From the NCBI RefSeq assembly GCF_035590735.1, contig NZ_CP141595.1, positions 4,189,001 through 4,253,000 on the forward strand: a DNA stretch of 64,000 bases, given 5' to 3'. A program made the position numbers and the translations under genes. This document shows, one piece after another, positions 43,510-53,301 of this stretch; the first letter of the stretch is position 1, and every line of letters starts with the position of its first letter. Below the pieces are notes generated by a model. The model was not told the DNA's origin. It was given only the letters and a program-made list of their open reading frames with translations, and searched no databases. This DNA comes from Rossellomorea aquimaris (GTDB lineage Bacteria > Bacillota > Bacilli > Bacillales > Bacillaceae_B).

Positions 43510-44616
43510 TTACTTTCCTAGCTTCAAGTATACATTATAAACGTTATTGGCGAATTGCTCTACCGAAAATTGTCTTTTACTGTATTTTTTTATCTTTTCT
43601 CCCATAAGGGTGAGACTTCCCTCTTCCTTTTTCCTCATGGCAGCTTCAAGACTTTCCGTAAGTTGATCCGAATCTTCAACGGGGATGATCCAGCCGTAGC
43701 TATCATCCGGAATGAGCTGATCCACTCCGCCAACGTCCGTTGTCACGACAGGAACACCTGCCCTTGCAGCTTCAAGTAGAACCAAGGGGAAACTTTCACT
43801 GTATGAGGTCAGAATCGCTACATCCGCAATCGGGTAGATTCTCTCTACATCGTTCCGGTGTCCCAGGAATAAGACATGGCCGGAAATCCCATGTTCTTCT
43901 GAATATTTTATCAAAGCTTCCCTTTCAGAGCCATCACCAATCAGGAGGATTTTTATGTCAGTGTGATGATTTTCAATCAGATTCCGCACAGCTTTCAAAG
44001 CTACCTTATGACCTTTGACCGCTTCAAGCCTTGCAACCATAATGATTGTAAAATCTCCTTCTTTCACCCCAATTTCCTCTCTTGTAAGTGGAGCTTCTAA
44101 AACTTTATTGAAATCGATACCATTTAAAATAGTGGTAATTTTCTTATCGGGAATGCCTTGATTCAGTAAGATTTGCTTAAAGCGTTCTGAAATGGCCAGG
44201 TGATGGTCTGCTCGTTTTAGAGCTTTCAGATTCAGAAAAGTATAAAATTTCCCTGATAAGCCCCTTCCCATAAAGTCATCTCTCGGATCACTATGTACGG
44301 TCACCATCCACTTTACCTCGACAAAAGTGCGTATCATTGCCCCGTAGCAATTCGCCCTTGCTCCATGGGTATGAATGATGTCGATACTGTTTGACCGAAT
44401 GAAATGTATGATCTCTTTTATAATAGAATAATCAAATCTGGAGCTCTGATTGAATAATACAGTCTGAATATCCAGACTCCGGGCACGGTCGTACATTTCA
44501 CCTTTTTCAAAAACACCTAAATAGAATTCTTCCCGGTTTAACTCATTTAGTAAAGATAGGATATGATACATGCCTCCACCACTTTCGTTTCCGGCATTGA
44601 GATGTAATATCTTCAT
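43510..44616 (-). CDS. Glycosyltransferase family 4
   Basis: A 368-residue GT-B enzyme. The N-terminus LHLNAGNESGGGMYHILSLL binds acceptor; the donor half contains MVARLEAVKGHKVALKAVRN and the E-x7-E motif ESFPLVLLEAARAGVPVVTT. It resembles TuaC-like enzymes. Its position between tagA and tagO suggests a role in a wall polymer or linked glycan; the substrate is unknown. AGGAGG precedes ATG at 44616. Confidence 0.86.
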   Translation of the reverse strand: MKILHLNAGNESGGGMYHILSLLNELNREEFYLGVFEKGEMYDRARSLDIQTVLFNQSSRFDYSIIKEIIHFIRSNSIDIIHTHGARANCYGAMIRTFVEVKWMVTVHSDPRDDFMGRGLSGKFYTFLNLKALKRADHHLAISERFKQILLNQGIPDKKITTILNGIDFNKVLEAPLTREEIGVKEGDFTIIMVARLEAVKGHKVALKAVRNLIENHHTDIKILLIGDGSEREALIKYSEEHGISGHVLFLGHRNDVERIYPIADVAILTSYSESFPLVLLEAARAGVPVVTTDVGGVDQLIPDDSYGWIIPVEDSDQLTESLEAAMRKKEEGSLTLMGEKIKKYSKRQFSVEQFANNVYNVYLKLGK

Positions 44617-44647
44617 GAATCAAATCCTCCTCTCCATACTATATAAG

Positions 44648-45376
44648 TTATCCTTTTGACTTTAATACATGAAAAATGAATTGTGGCAGGACCACCATTC
44701 TTCTCCATCTCGAAGGCTGCTGCAACAGGCGGTAGAACCATTCCAGATGAACCTTTTGCCAGATTACAGGAGCTCTCTTCACATGTCCGGCGAGTACATC
44801 GATACTGCCCCCGACTCCGATGAAGACTCCTTTTTGGACGCGGGTCATATTTTCTTTAATCCATTTCTCTTGTCGCGGAAAGCCAAGTGCAACCAATATT
44901 AAATCGGGTTCACATTGCTGGATCTCATGAATGATCTCTTCATTACCATCCTCAAAGTAACCATGATGGTATCCAACCAAATGAAGGTTAGGATATTTTC
45001 CCTTCACATTGATCACCGCTTTTTCCAGCACTTCAGGTTTCGCCCCGACGATGTATACTCTAATCGGATGTTCATTGGATAAAGCCAGGAGCTCTTCCAT
45101 CAGTTCAAACCCCGGCACTCTCTCGATCAGAGGCTGTTTCTTCAATCTGGAGGCAATGACCACACCTATCCCATCCGGAATGATGTAATCCGCCTTACTT
45201 AATGTGTAAAGGTAATCTGTATCTGCACGTGCATGCATGACGATTTCCGGATTAGCCGTTACGACAAAGGCTTTTTTCTCCTCTTTCAGATATTGATTAT
45301 AAAGGTCATTTACTATATCATCCTTCGTTTTATTCACGAAAGGAATATCTAATATTTGCACTGATTCATTCTTCAT
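44648..45376 (-). CDS. tagA: WecG/TagA/CpsF-family ManNAc transferase
   Basis: A 242-residue GT26 enzyme that adds ManNAc to GlcNAc-PP-undecaprenol, the second step of wall teichoic acid linkage unit synthesis. Signatures: VTANPEIVMHARAD, YIIPDGIGVVIASRLKK with the catalytic Asp, RVPGFELMEELL, and GFPRQEKWIKENM. ATG at 45376 follows GAAAGGTAG. It is co-directional with tagO. Confidence 0.92.
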   Translation of the reverse strand: MKNESVQILDIPFVNKTKDDIVNDLYNQYLKEEKKAFVVTANPEIVMHARADTDYLYTLSKADYIIPDGIGVVIASRLKKQPLIERVPGFELMEELLALSNEHPIRVYIVGAKPEVLEKAVINVKGKYPNLHLVGYHHGYFEDGNEEIIHEIQQCEPDLILVALGFPRQEKWIKENMTRVQKGVFIGVGGSIDVLAGHVKRAPVIWQKVHLEWFYRLLQQPSRWRRMVVLPQFIFHVLKSKG

Positions 45377-45683
45377 GGCCGACTACCTTTCCTATTTCTC
45401 TCATGTTCATTCTATCCTAGGTGCGTTCAATCTGAAATAGTAATTGTGTTAAGAATGATTACAGTAAAATGACAATTCATAATCCAACATCATAAATAAA
45501 GGAATTTCCGTTCCGCATCTATAATAAAATAGAAACGGTCCATTTTTAGCATTGTCATCAAATTATTATCATTTCTTTATGAATCTTTACAAAAAATTAA
45601 ATAAAACTATAAATTCGTTTATTAAGCTAATACTAGAAGTAACCTTTAGATAAGTGTTACATAGATTGAAGGGTGGAATTGAA
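45377..45683. other. Divergent AT-rich intergenic region
   Basis: 307 bp between tagA (leftward) and the O-antigen-ligase-like gene (rightward). A TATAAT at about 45521 lacks a -35 box at the right distance. No RNA hairpin or repeat stands out; it must hold both promoters. Confidence 0.4.
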
Positions 45684-47168
45684 TTGTTTACAGAGAATAA
45701 ACATCTTGGGCTTCTCTTCGGCATCAGTATTCTGTTGCCATTGATATTCACACATATGGCCGTGTCGCTTGTTTCGATCGCATTGACACTATTCCTGGTG
45801 TGGAAGGATAAGAAGAATGGATTACTGCTATTATTTGTATACTTCCCTATTAGACCTTTTCTAATAGAAATAAATAATGGTTTTAAACTTTTAGGTGACG
45901 TTGTGATTGTTTTTCTGTTTGTGCTGACAATCATTGAGTACATAAAGCATAAAAAATCTTTATCCCCGCTCACAAAATATCTTGTGACGATCGGAATCCC
46001 ATTATTCTGTTTAACGGGGACCATCGCTGCCTTTACTACGGGGGTTGATCTTGAAGCCATTGTTTTTCAAAACAGAGCCTTTCTGATTACGTTTTTACTG
46101 GTATTCGTCGTAGGGGAACTCACGTTTACCCGTAAGGATATCAAGCGTTTTGTCGGTATAACGGTCATCATGGGTACGATTCTATCGATCCATGGATTGA
46201 TTGAATTCATCTCTTCTAGAACCCTGTTCGTCCCGGAAGCTTGGGAAAATTGGAATTTGTCTTCTGTCAATGAGATGAGAGTATATGGACTTACAGCGAA
46301 CCCCAATGTGTTAGGTACCTATTTATCCATCTGTCTATTTGCTACCTTGTATGCTTACCAAACGTTTCAAAAATATAAATGGCCGCTCATCAGTGCTGCG
46401 ATACTCATGCTCGGTGTGCTATGTCTTACTTATTCAAGAGGTTCCATTTTGGCGTTCGGGATTGCGTTCATCCTATACATTCTATTAAGGAAAGACTGGA
46501 AAATGCTTAAATCCTTTGTGGCGGTAGTGGTTATTGGTTTATGTATCATTTATTATCCCGCCAATGCGGCCAAGACATTTGTAGCTCAAGAGAGCCCTGA
46601 CCGAACAAATCCTTCCTCTCAAGTCGATGAACAGGACAATGAAGAAGAGAAGGACCATAATAAAACTAATCAACGTCCATCATCCACTTTTTCAAATCGG
46701 TTTAAGGAAATCTTTTCGGATGACATTATTCAAAAAAGTACAGAATGGGGCAGATTATATGTCGTATTCAAGGGAATAGACATCTATATGGAGCATCCTG
46801 TCATCGGTACCGGATTCGGGACCTTTGGTGATTCGGCCACATTAAGTTATGGTTCTCCCATATCAGATCAATACGGATTACCCGATCGCATGTATTCCGA
46901 CAACCAATACATACAATTCCTTGTTCAAACCGGAACGATCGGTACGTTTTTTGTTCTTTTCTTTATAGTCGGGATCATGATTCAGCTTTGGAAGAGAAGG
47001 GATGAAACCATATCCCCCGTCCTCTTTTCCCTTATCCTTGCAGCCTTACTCATGGCTCTATTCTATAACGTATTGGAAGAGAAGATCCTTACTCTCTACT
47101 TTTACACTTTATTAGGTTATTTTCTATATAAGGAGAGAGACCTCTTGGAGGATGAACCATCAAGATGA
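45684..47168 (+). CDS. O-antigen ligase/polymerase-family membrane protein
   Basis: About 494 residues with some 10-12 helices and a long hydrophilic extracytoplasmic loop (residues ~310-390) containing a D/E/K-rich stretch and the Wzy_C-type GTGFGTFGDSATLSYG segment. Members polymerise or ligate lipid-linked polysaccharide (TuaE-like). It heads a rightward operon with a MurJ-type flippase and a glycosyltransferase. TTG at 45684 has GGGTGG seven bases upstream. Confidence 0.82.
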   Translation: MFTENKHLGLLFGISILLPLIFTHMAVSLVSIALTLFLVWKDKKNGLLLLFVYFPIRPFLIEINNGFKLLGDVVIVFLFVLTIIEYIKHKKSLSPLTKYLVTIGIPLFCLTGTIAAFTTGVDLEAIVFQNRAFLITFLLVFVVGELTFTRKDIKRFVGITVIMGTILSIHGLIEFISSRTLFVPEAWENWNLSSVNEMRVYGLTANPNVLGTYLSICLFATLYAYQTFQKYKWPLISAAILMLGVLCLTYSRGSILAFGIAFILYILLRKDWKMLKSFVAVVVIGLCIIYYPANAAKTFVAQESPDRTNPSSQVDEQDNEEEKDHNKTNQRPSSTFSNRFKEIFSDDIIQKSTEWGRLYVVFKGIDIYMEHPVIGTGFGTFGDSATLSYGSPISDQYGLPDRMYSDNQYIQFLVQTGTIGTFFVLFFIVGIMIQLWKRRDETISPVLFSLILAALLMALFYNVLEEKILTLYFYTLLGYFLYKERDLLEDEPSR

Positions 47169-47186
47169 TAGCAAATGAGGAATTCA

Positions 47187-48716
47187 ATGAAAATACCCAC
47201 TTTAGTTAAATCAATAGGACTAGTCACCATCATTTCAGGTTTAGGAAAGATCCTGGGTTTCGCACGGGAGAGTATCATCGCTGCTTATTTCGGTACTTCA
47301 GAGGTAGCGGATGTCTTCTTTGTCTCAAGCCTCGTGCCTACCCTGTTATTTACTGCCATTGGGACTGCGATCCAGGCCGGAACGATTCCCCTTTTCATGG
47401 AGGAGCGCAGCAAGAACGAACGGGATGCCCGTAAGCTCATGAGCTTATTGGGAACATTCTTCCTGATTCTTTCCCTTCTCTTTATCGGGGTGACCATGCT
47501 TTTCACTCAACCATTGATAAAAGTGATGGCGCCGGGGTTTTCTCCCGATCAGGTGGAACTGGCCGTAAAGATTACAAGAATCATGATACCAAGTATGGTC
47601 TTTCTTACGTTAACGTCGATTTCCACCGGGGTTCTCAATGCGAATAAACAATTTGTGTTGCCGGCGTTTTCAGCCACCATTCAAAACGTGGTCATCATCC
47701 TGGCTACGATTTTACTGGCGAATACATATGGGGTATATGGATTGTCCATCGGAGTATTGATCGGGGCTGCCGGTCAGTTCTTTATTCAATATCCTTCTTT
47801 CAAAAAGGCAGAGATCAGGTTTAACTTCCATTTCCGGGAACACAAACAGAAAATCTTCAACATCATGCTCCTTTTCTACCCGATCATCATCGCTGCCATC
47901 AGTGTTCAATTAAACAGCCTGGTCGATCGAATGGTGTCAACAGGGCTCGAGACCGGGAGTGTTTCTGCCCTGAACTATGGAAATCGACTTTTATGGCTAC
48001 CACTCAGCGTGATCCTTACACCATTGATTACGGTGCTGTATCCTTCCTTGGTGGAAGGAGTACTGGAAAGCTATAAGAAATTCTTTGGCATCATCCAAAA
48101 GGGAACGTCCCTTATCCTATTCGCGAGTATTCCCTTTACGCTGCTTATGGTATTGATAGGCGACAATTTAATCGAAATTGCCTTTCAGCGGGGAAGTTTT
48201 GACAAAGAAGCCACCGCCATCACCAATCAGGCATTGTTCTACTATGCTCTTGGCTTAGTGTTCTTTGCCTTACGTGACTTTCTCATGAACGGATTTTACG
48301 CCCTGAAAAGAACCAAGGTTGCCATGTATTCCTGTTTGGGAGCCGTTCTGGTCAACATCGTGCTTAGTATTACATTATCCAAGTTTATGGCGGTTGGCGG
48401 TATTGCCCTTGCATCCAGTATCTCGATGCTGATGCAGTGCCTCGTCCTCTTCCTGTACCTTTTAAAGAATTATGAAGATAAGAGCAGCTATACGAAAGAA
48501 TTCAGTAAAGAAGCAGGCAAGCTGACCCTTGTTACCATCGGCGTCCTGATCCTTGTAATCCCTGTGATGAACCTGATCCCGGGTGATATGAACGTCATTC
48601 TTGAAACGATTGCTGTTTCACTCTTGATTTTCGCAGGCTACCTTGCCCTTTCCATTGTGTTCAAGGTCAATGCCATTCAGCCATTAGCAAGAAAGATTAT
48701 AGTGAAAAGGAGCTAA
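47187..48716 (+). CDS. murJ: MurJ/MviN-family lipid flippase
   Basis: About 509 residues and 14 helices, of the MurJ/MviN branch: GLGKILGFARESIIAAYFGT at the N-terminus and FYPIIIAAISVQLNSLVDR in the middle are characteristic. MurJ flips lipid II, but in this operon, beside a polymerase and a GT4, it may export another polyprenyl-linked unit. ATG at 47187 is preferred because TGAGGAA precedes it; another ATG twelve bases upstream has no site. Confidence 0.87.
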   Translation: MKIPTLVKSIGLVTIISGLGKILGFARESIIAAYFGTSEVADVFFVSSLVPTLLFTAIGTAIQAGTIPLFMEERSKNERDARKLMSLLGTFFLILSLLFIGVTMLFTQPLIKVMAPGFSPDQVELAVKITRIMIPSMVFLTLTSISTGVLNANKQFVLPAFSATIQNVVIILATILLANTYGVYGLSIGVLIGAAGQFFIQYPSFKKAEIRFNFHFREHKQKIFNIMLLFYPIIIAAISVQLNSLVDRMVSTGLETGSVSALNYGNRLLWLPLSVILTPLITVLYPSLVEGVLESYKKFFGIIQKGTSLILFASIPFTLLMVLIGDNLIEIAFQRGSFDKEATAITNQALFYYALGLVFFALRDFLMNGFYALKRTKVAMYSCLGAVLVNIVLSITLSKFMAVGGIALASSISMLMQCLVLFLYLLKNYEDKSSYTKEFSKEAGKLTLVTIGVLILVIPVMNLIPGDMNVILETIAVSLLIFAGYLALSIVFKVNAIQPLARKIIVKRS

Positions 48717-48721
48717 TAACG

Positions 48722-49906
48722 ATGAAAATCTTACTTTCAACCATCTTTGATTATCCGCACGAGGGCGGACTTTCCACACATGTTTCTACATTGAAAAGTG
48801 GATTAGAAGCAAGAGGTCATCATGTAGATGTCCTTTCCTTCACGGAGCTGAATCCAATTATCCGTAAAGCCTATGCCCAGGCACCAGGTTTCATCGCCAG
48901 TAAATTCAAGCCCGGTGCCGGCCAGGTCATGAACGATCAAAACCGGATGACCCTGATCCAAAAGCACCTCAACCGACTAAAGCAGGAGTATGATGTCGTA
49001 AACACTCAAGATGTATACGCAACCCTCGCTGCGGAGACTTCCGGTATCCCTGTCGTAGAAACCGTTCACGGGTACTATTCCTTCGAAGCGATCAGCAGGG
49101 GTGCCATTCAAGAAGGCAGCAAAGAGGATGAACTGATCAGAGAGAGGGAGAAGAAAGCCTATTCCCTGGCAGCTGAAGTCGTGACCGTGGATCAGCGCAT
49201 CAAAGATTACGTCTATAAAATGGCGGGGATAGAGGCGACTTCGATTAAAAACTTCATTGATGTAGAAGATTTCGATCCGAAGAAGCTCGATTTGTCTACC
49301 ATTAAAGATGAATTCAATATTCCTAAAGATAAGAAGATGTTGTTTGTCCCAAGAAGGATGACGGAGAAAAACGGAGTCATCTATCCAACACTTGCCTTGA
49401 ATAAGGTCTTGGCGAAACATCCGGATACGGTATTGGTCTACGCAGGAACCGGTGAACAGATGCCTGCCATTAAAAATGAAGTGGAGAAGCAGGGCCTCGA
49501 TGAGAATGTCCTTCTCCTCGGCACCGTTCCCCATGATAAAATGAAATATTTGTACGGTGTGTCTGATATTGTACTTGTGCCCAGCATCCACTCATACGGC
49601 GTAGAGGAAGCAACATCCATCTCTGCATTAGAAGCAATGGGCTCCTCCTCTCCTGTCATTGCCGGTGCCGTCGGTGGACTGAAAGAAATCATACACGATC
49701 ATCAGGACGGACTTCTAGTGGAGGAAAGAGACACAGAAGCATTATCCGATGCCATCATTGAAATACTGGACGCCCCCGAATTTGGTGAAAAACTTGCCCA
49801 AAACGCCAGAAGAAAAATCGTACAGGAATACTCCCATCTTTTTGCTGCAGAGAGATATGAGCAGATATATGAGAAAGCGATCAAAGGAAAGACGGCAGCG
49901 AGATAA
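48722..49906 (+). CDS. Glycosyltransferase family 4
   Basis: A 394-residue GT-B enzyme: STIFDYPHEGGLSTHVSTLK at the N-terminus, VPRRMTEKNGVIYPTLALNK in the donor domain and EEATSISALEAMGSSSPVIA as the E-x7-E motif. It begins five bases behind murJ with AAAGGAG, so is part of that operon. It probably adds a sugar to the unit that the flippase exports. Substrate not readable. Confidence 0.87.
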   Translation: MKILLSTIFDYPHEGGLSTHVSTLKSGLEARGHHVDVLSFTELNPIIRKAYAQAPGFIASKFKPGAGQVMNDQNRMTLIQKHLNRLKQEYDVVNTQDVYATLAAETSGIPVVETVHGYYSFEAISRGAIQEGSKEDELIREREKKAYSLAAEVVTVDQRIKDYVYKMAGIEATSIKNFIDVEDFDPKKLDLSTIKDEFNIPKDKKMLFVPRRMTEKNGVIYPTLALNKVLAKHPDTVLVYAGTGEQMPAIKNEVEKQGLDENVLLLGTVPHDKMKYLYGVSDIVLVPSIHSYGVEEATSISALEAMGSSSPVIAGAVGGLKEIIHDHQDGLLVEERDTEALSDAIIEILDAPEFGEKLAQNARRKIVQEYSHLFAAERYEQIYEKAIKGKTAAR

Positions 49907-49910
49907 AGAC

Positions 49911-49952
49911 AAAGAAAACCGTGAGTCCATATAAGGATTCACGGTTTTCTTT
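49911..49952. terminator. Bidirectional terminator
   Basis: AAAGAAAACCGTGA and TCACGGTTTTCTTT form long arms between the convergent GT4 gene and gpsA. Confidence 0.87.
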
Positions 49953-51001
49953 CACTCTTCGATCAATTTATTTTCAAGCAATACGACGAGATCTTCCATT
50001 TCATGGGTTTTGTTACGTTGCATCAATCGATCTACAGCTTCCTTCGCCTGGACTCCATTAAAGAGAATATCATATAAAGCATCGGCGATCGGCATGCTCA
50101 CCTCTAATTTCTCTGCCAGCTGCTTAGCCGCTTTCGTCGTTCTTACGCCTTCTACAACCATACCCATATTATCGAGGACTTCTTCTAATGCCATACCCTT
50201 ACCGAGCATATTTCCGGCTCTCCAGTTACGGGAGTGGACGCTTGTACATGTCACAATCAGGTCACCGATGCCCGATAACCCTGAAAACGTAAGGGGATTC
50301 GCCCCCATCTTCGAGCCTAGTCTTGAAATTTCACTGAGCCCTCTCGTCACTAAAGCCGCTTTCGCATTATCACCATAGCCTAATCCATCTGCCACTCCTG
50401 CCGCCAAAGCAATGATATTCTTAAGAGCCCCGCCTATTTCGACTCCGACGATATCCGTATTCGTATACACCCTGAAATAATGGTTCGTGAACATATTTTG
50501 CACCATAATGGACGAATCCGGATTCTTCGAAGCCGCTACTACCGTTGTCGGTTGGCGCATGCTCACTTCTTCTGCATGACTCGGTCCTGATAACACAACA
50601 ATATCCTTCAGATTATCAGGGTTCATCGAATCCTCGATGATCTCGGATATCCTTAACAATGATTCAGGCTCAATCCCCTTACTTACATGAACAATGGTAA
50701 GGGCCTGTTCTTGTACCGCCTGGATCTGTGCGAGCACTTCCCGCATAGCCTTGGTAGGAACCGCGAGTATAATTGTTTCCGCTCCTTCCAATGCTTCTTC
50801 CAGATTAAGATGTCCCACAATATTCTCCGGGAGCTCTACGTTCTTTATGTATCTTTCGTTTCTGTGATATTGATTGATTTCATCAATGGTTTCTTTGTTT
50901 CTTCCCCATATCTTCACGTCTAAGCCATTGTCAGCCAGTACCATTGCAAGGGCCGTCCCCCAGCTTCCTGTACCTATGACTGCGATTGGTTGTTGGTTCA
51001 T
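49952..51001 (-). CDS. gpsA: NAD(P)-dependent glycerol-3-phosphate dehydrogenase
   Basis: A 349-residue GpsA that makes sn-glycerol-3-phosphate from DHAP. Motifs: VIGTGSWGTALAMVLADNG (dinucleotide binding), VVLSGPSHAEEV, the catalytic lysine in GALKNIIALAAGVADGLGYG and GLSGIGDLIVTCTS. In Bacillus the housekeeping copy lies near der and spoIVA; this one lies in an envelope cluster, so it may be a second copy that feeds CDP-glycerol and phosphoglycerol polymers. ATG at 51001 has GGCGGTG upstream. Confidence 0.93.
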   Translation of the reverse strand: MNQQPIAVIGTGSWGTALAMVLADNGLDVKIWGRNKETIDEINQYHRNERYIKNVELPENIVGHLNLEEALEGAETIILAVPTKAMREVLAQIQAVQEQALTIVHVSKGIEPESLLRISEIIEDSMNPDNLKDIVVLSGPSHAEEVSMRQPTTVVAASKNPDSSIMVQNMFTNHYFRVYTNTDIVGVEIGGALKNIIALAAGVADGLGYGDNAKAALVTRGLSEISRLGSKMGANPLTFSGLSGIGDLIVTCTSVHSRNWRAGNMLGKGMALEEVLDNMGMVVEGVRTTKAAKQLAEKLEVSMPIADALYDILFNGVQAKEAVDRLMQRNKTHEMEDLVVLLENKLIEE

Positions 51002-51198
51002 GATTGTACACCGCCTATAACAGAATTGTTTATAAATTTCCTTATTCTCTAACTTCAATAAATTTTCATCAGTATATCATAAAGCAATAGTCAATTATTA
51101 TATTCCCCATACAATAAGGAATACTTCCTATAATGAATATATTTAATCTGGAAATCATACACTAAATTCTATATACATTAGTAGGATGTGAACTTTTC

Positions 51199-52998
51199 AT
51201 GAAAGGATTGAAAGTTACAAGAGACAGAATTCAGAGTATGTCGAACGAACTGATTTACTCTATTCTTTTTTTAAAGATCATTCTCTTCCATACCTTTACC
51301 GATACTACTTTATCAAGTGGGGTATTCTCTACTTCAATTGGATTTTTACTACTGTTTTATGCTTTTTCTTTCTTATTCAAAAATAAATGGAGATTGCTTT
51401 ATTCTCTTATAGTTAACTTGCTGATATCTATCGTTCTCTTTTCGAACACTCTCTATTTGGACTACTACAGTTCACCGATAACCATATCAACCTTTTATCA
51501 AACCACTAATTTATCGGGACTCGGGGACAGCATTCTCTATTTATTTCATTATAAGTATTTGTTATATCTTACTGACCTTATTTTTCTCCCATTTTTCTTT
51601 ATCAGACGTACCTTCCTTTATCAAAAAGCTCCATCCATGATTAAAGGATTTATTCCTTTTTGCTTTGTTGGCATGCTGGCAATTTCATTAAAGCCAGTTA
51701 AATTAGTGTATCTGGATCATATGGAAAACCCCATTCAAGCTTATGATTCCTTAGACTTGATTGTTCAGTATGGTCTAATAGGCCACCACGCACTGGATGC
51801 GTATTTCCATATTCGGGATGCTAATTTCACTCTCTCTTCAGAAGACAGAAAACGGATTGAGAAACAACTCTCCCAAAAGCCGACCATTCAAATAGAACAT
51901 GATTATGAAGGAATGGGAAAAGGAAAGAATCTTATCATGATTCAAGTTGAATCATTGCAGCATTTTGTTTTGAACAAGGAAATAGATGGCCAAGAGATCA
52001 CTCCTACACTTAATGATCTATTAAAAAACAGCCTGGTATTTCCAAATTTCTATGCTCAAACCATAGGAGGTAATAGTTCAGATGCAGAGTTCTTGACTCA
52101 AACATCCTTATTCCCTTTAAAAACGGGATCTGTATTTTTCAGGTATCCTTATAATACGTACCATTCCATCGGAGGTGCATTAAAGGATCAGGGATATGCG
52201 ACACTTGCTGTTCACGCTGATGAAAAGACGTTTTGGAACCGTGATCATATGTACCCCTCTCTGGGATTCGATGACTATATAACCATTGAGGATTTCCCTC
52301 AAAAAGAAATCATCGGAATGGGTGTAGGAGATAAGGAAATGTTCACTGAAACGCCAAAAATTCTTGGAAAGCAAGCGAAGCCTTTTTATTCCTTGCTCGT
52401 GACATTAACGAATCACATGCCCTATGAAATGCTTGCTGACCATAAATCCCTTTCACTACCAGATAGCCTAGAAAACTCCTTACTTGGCGACTATTTTCAA
52501 ACGGTTAGATATACAGATGAAGCACTTGCTCTATTTATCGATTCGTTAAAGGAGCAAAAACTTCTTGAAGATTCGATTATTGTCATCTATGGTGACCATA
52601 ACGGGATTTTCCATCGGGACAAACCTCTATTGGAGAAATGGCTACAAAAGGAAATATCTACTGAGGAATGGTATAGAACGTTTGCCACTGTTCCTTTCAT
52701 TGTTTATCATCCCTCCATTAAAGAAACCACTAATTATACAATCGGAGGGCAAGTTGATGTATTCCCTACTATTGGTTCAATCATGGGATTAAGCAACAAA
52801 ATTTCCTCTACCTCACTTGGAATAAACCTACTTGCAGCACCAAACAACACCGTTATGATTCCTAGTGGAGGCTATGTAGAGAAACCCCTCTCAATCACTG
52901 GAGAATCAATAAAAGCAGGGCTAACAGATCGGGAGAAAAATCTTCTCGACATATCAAACCTTATCATAAAAGGAGATTATTTCAGTAATGAAAGATGA
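51199..52998 (+). CDS. LtaS-like phosphoglycerol transferase
   Basis: A 599-residue protein with five N-terminal helices and an extracellular sulfatase-fold domain, as in lipoteichoic acid synthases. Active-site regions: IQVESLQHFV (metal Glu), GGNSSDAEFLTQTSLFPL (nucleophile region), DEKTFWNRDHMYPSLGFDDY, LTNHMPYEML and IYGDHNGIFHRD. The position of the catalytic threonine in S. aureus LtaS (GKTSD) holds a serine here. It polymerises or transfers glycerol phosphate from phosphatidylglycerol, either for LTA or another glycan. It has its own upstream AT-rich region; ATG at 51199. Confidence 0.88.
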   Translation: MKGLKVTRDRIQSMSNELIYSILFLKIILFHTFTDTTLSSGVFSTSIGFLLLFYAFSFLFKNKWRLLYSLIVNLLISIVLFSNTLYLDYYSSPITISTFYQTTNLSGLGDSILYLFHYKYLLYLTDLIFLPFFFIRRTFLYQKAPSMIKGFIPFCFVGMLAISLKPVKLVYLDHMENPIQAYDSLDLIVQYGLIGHHALDAYFHIRDANFTLSSEDRKRIEKQLSQKPTIQIEHDYEGMGKGKNLIMIQVESLQHFVLNKEIDGQEITPTLNDLLKNSLVFPNFYAQTIGGNSSDAEFLTQTSLFPLKTGSVFFRYPYNTYHSIGGALKDQGYATLAVHADEKTFWNRDHMYPSLGFDDYITIEDFPQKEIIGMGVGDKEMFTETPKILGKQAKPFYSLLVTLTNHMPYEMLADHKSLSLPDSLENSLLGDYFQTVRYTDEALALFIDSLKEQKLLEDSIIVIYGDHNGIFHRDKPLLEKWLQKEISTEEWYRTFATVPFIVYHPSIKETTNYTIGGQVDVFPTIGSIMGLSNKISSTSLGINLLAAPNNTVMIPSGGYVEKPLSITGESIKAGLTDREKNLLDISNLIIKGDYFSNER

Positions 52999-53063
52999 AA
53001 TAGTGGTGCCAGCCCCTGACGGAATAACGCAGTAACACAAAAAACGAGTGAAAGAAGGTCTCT

Positions 53064-53094
53064 AAAGGAATCTGTGATCACAGATTCCTTTTTT
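53064..53094 (+). terminator. Terminator of the LtaS-like gene
   Basis: AAAGGAATCTGTGATCACAGATTCCTTT is a perfect palindrome followed by T-run. Confidence 0.87.
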
Positions 53095-53301
53095 CATTTC
53101 TCATTAAAAATTTACCTAAGCGAAAAACATGAAAAATATTCCATATTTATAGTTCAAATGTAATCTGAATTGTAATATAACATTACTAGAATGCTATTCT
53201 TTTATTTTTCGACATATGATAGAATTATTTTGTCATATAAGTAATTATTTTGTAAATTACTTAAAATTTATTCTATCATGGAGGGATTAATAAAAAGTAT
53301 C

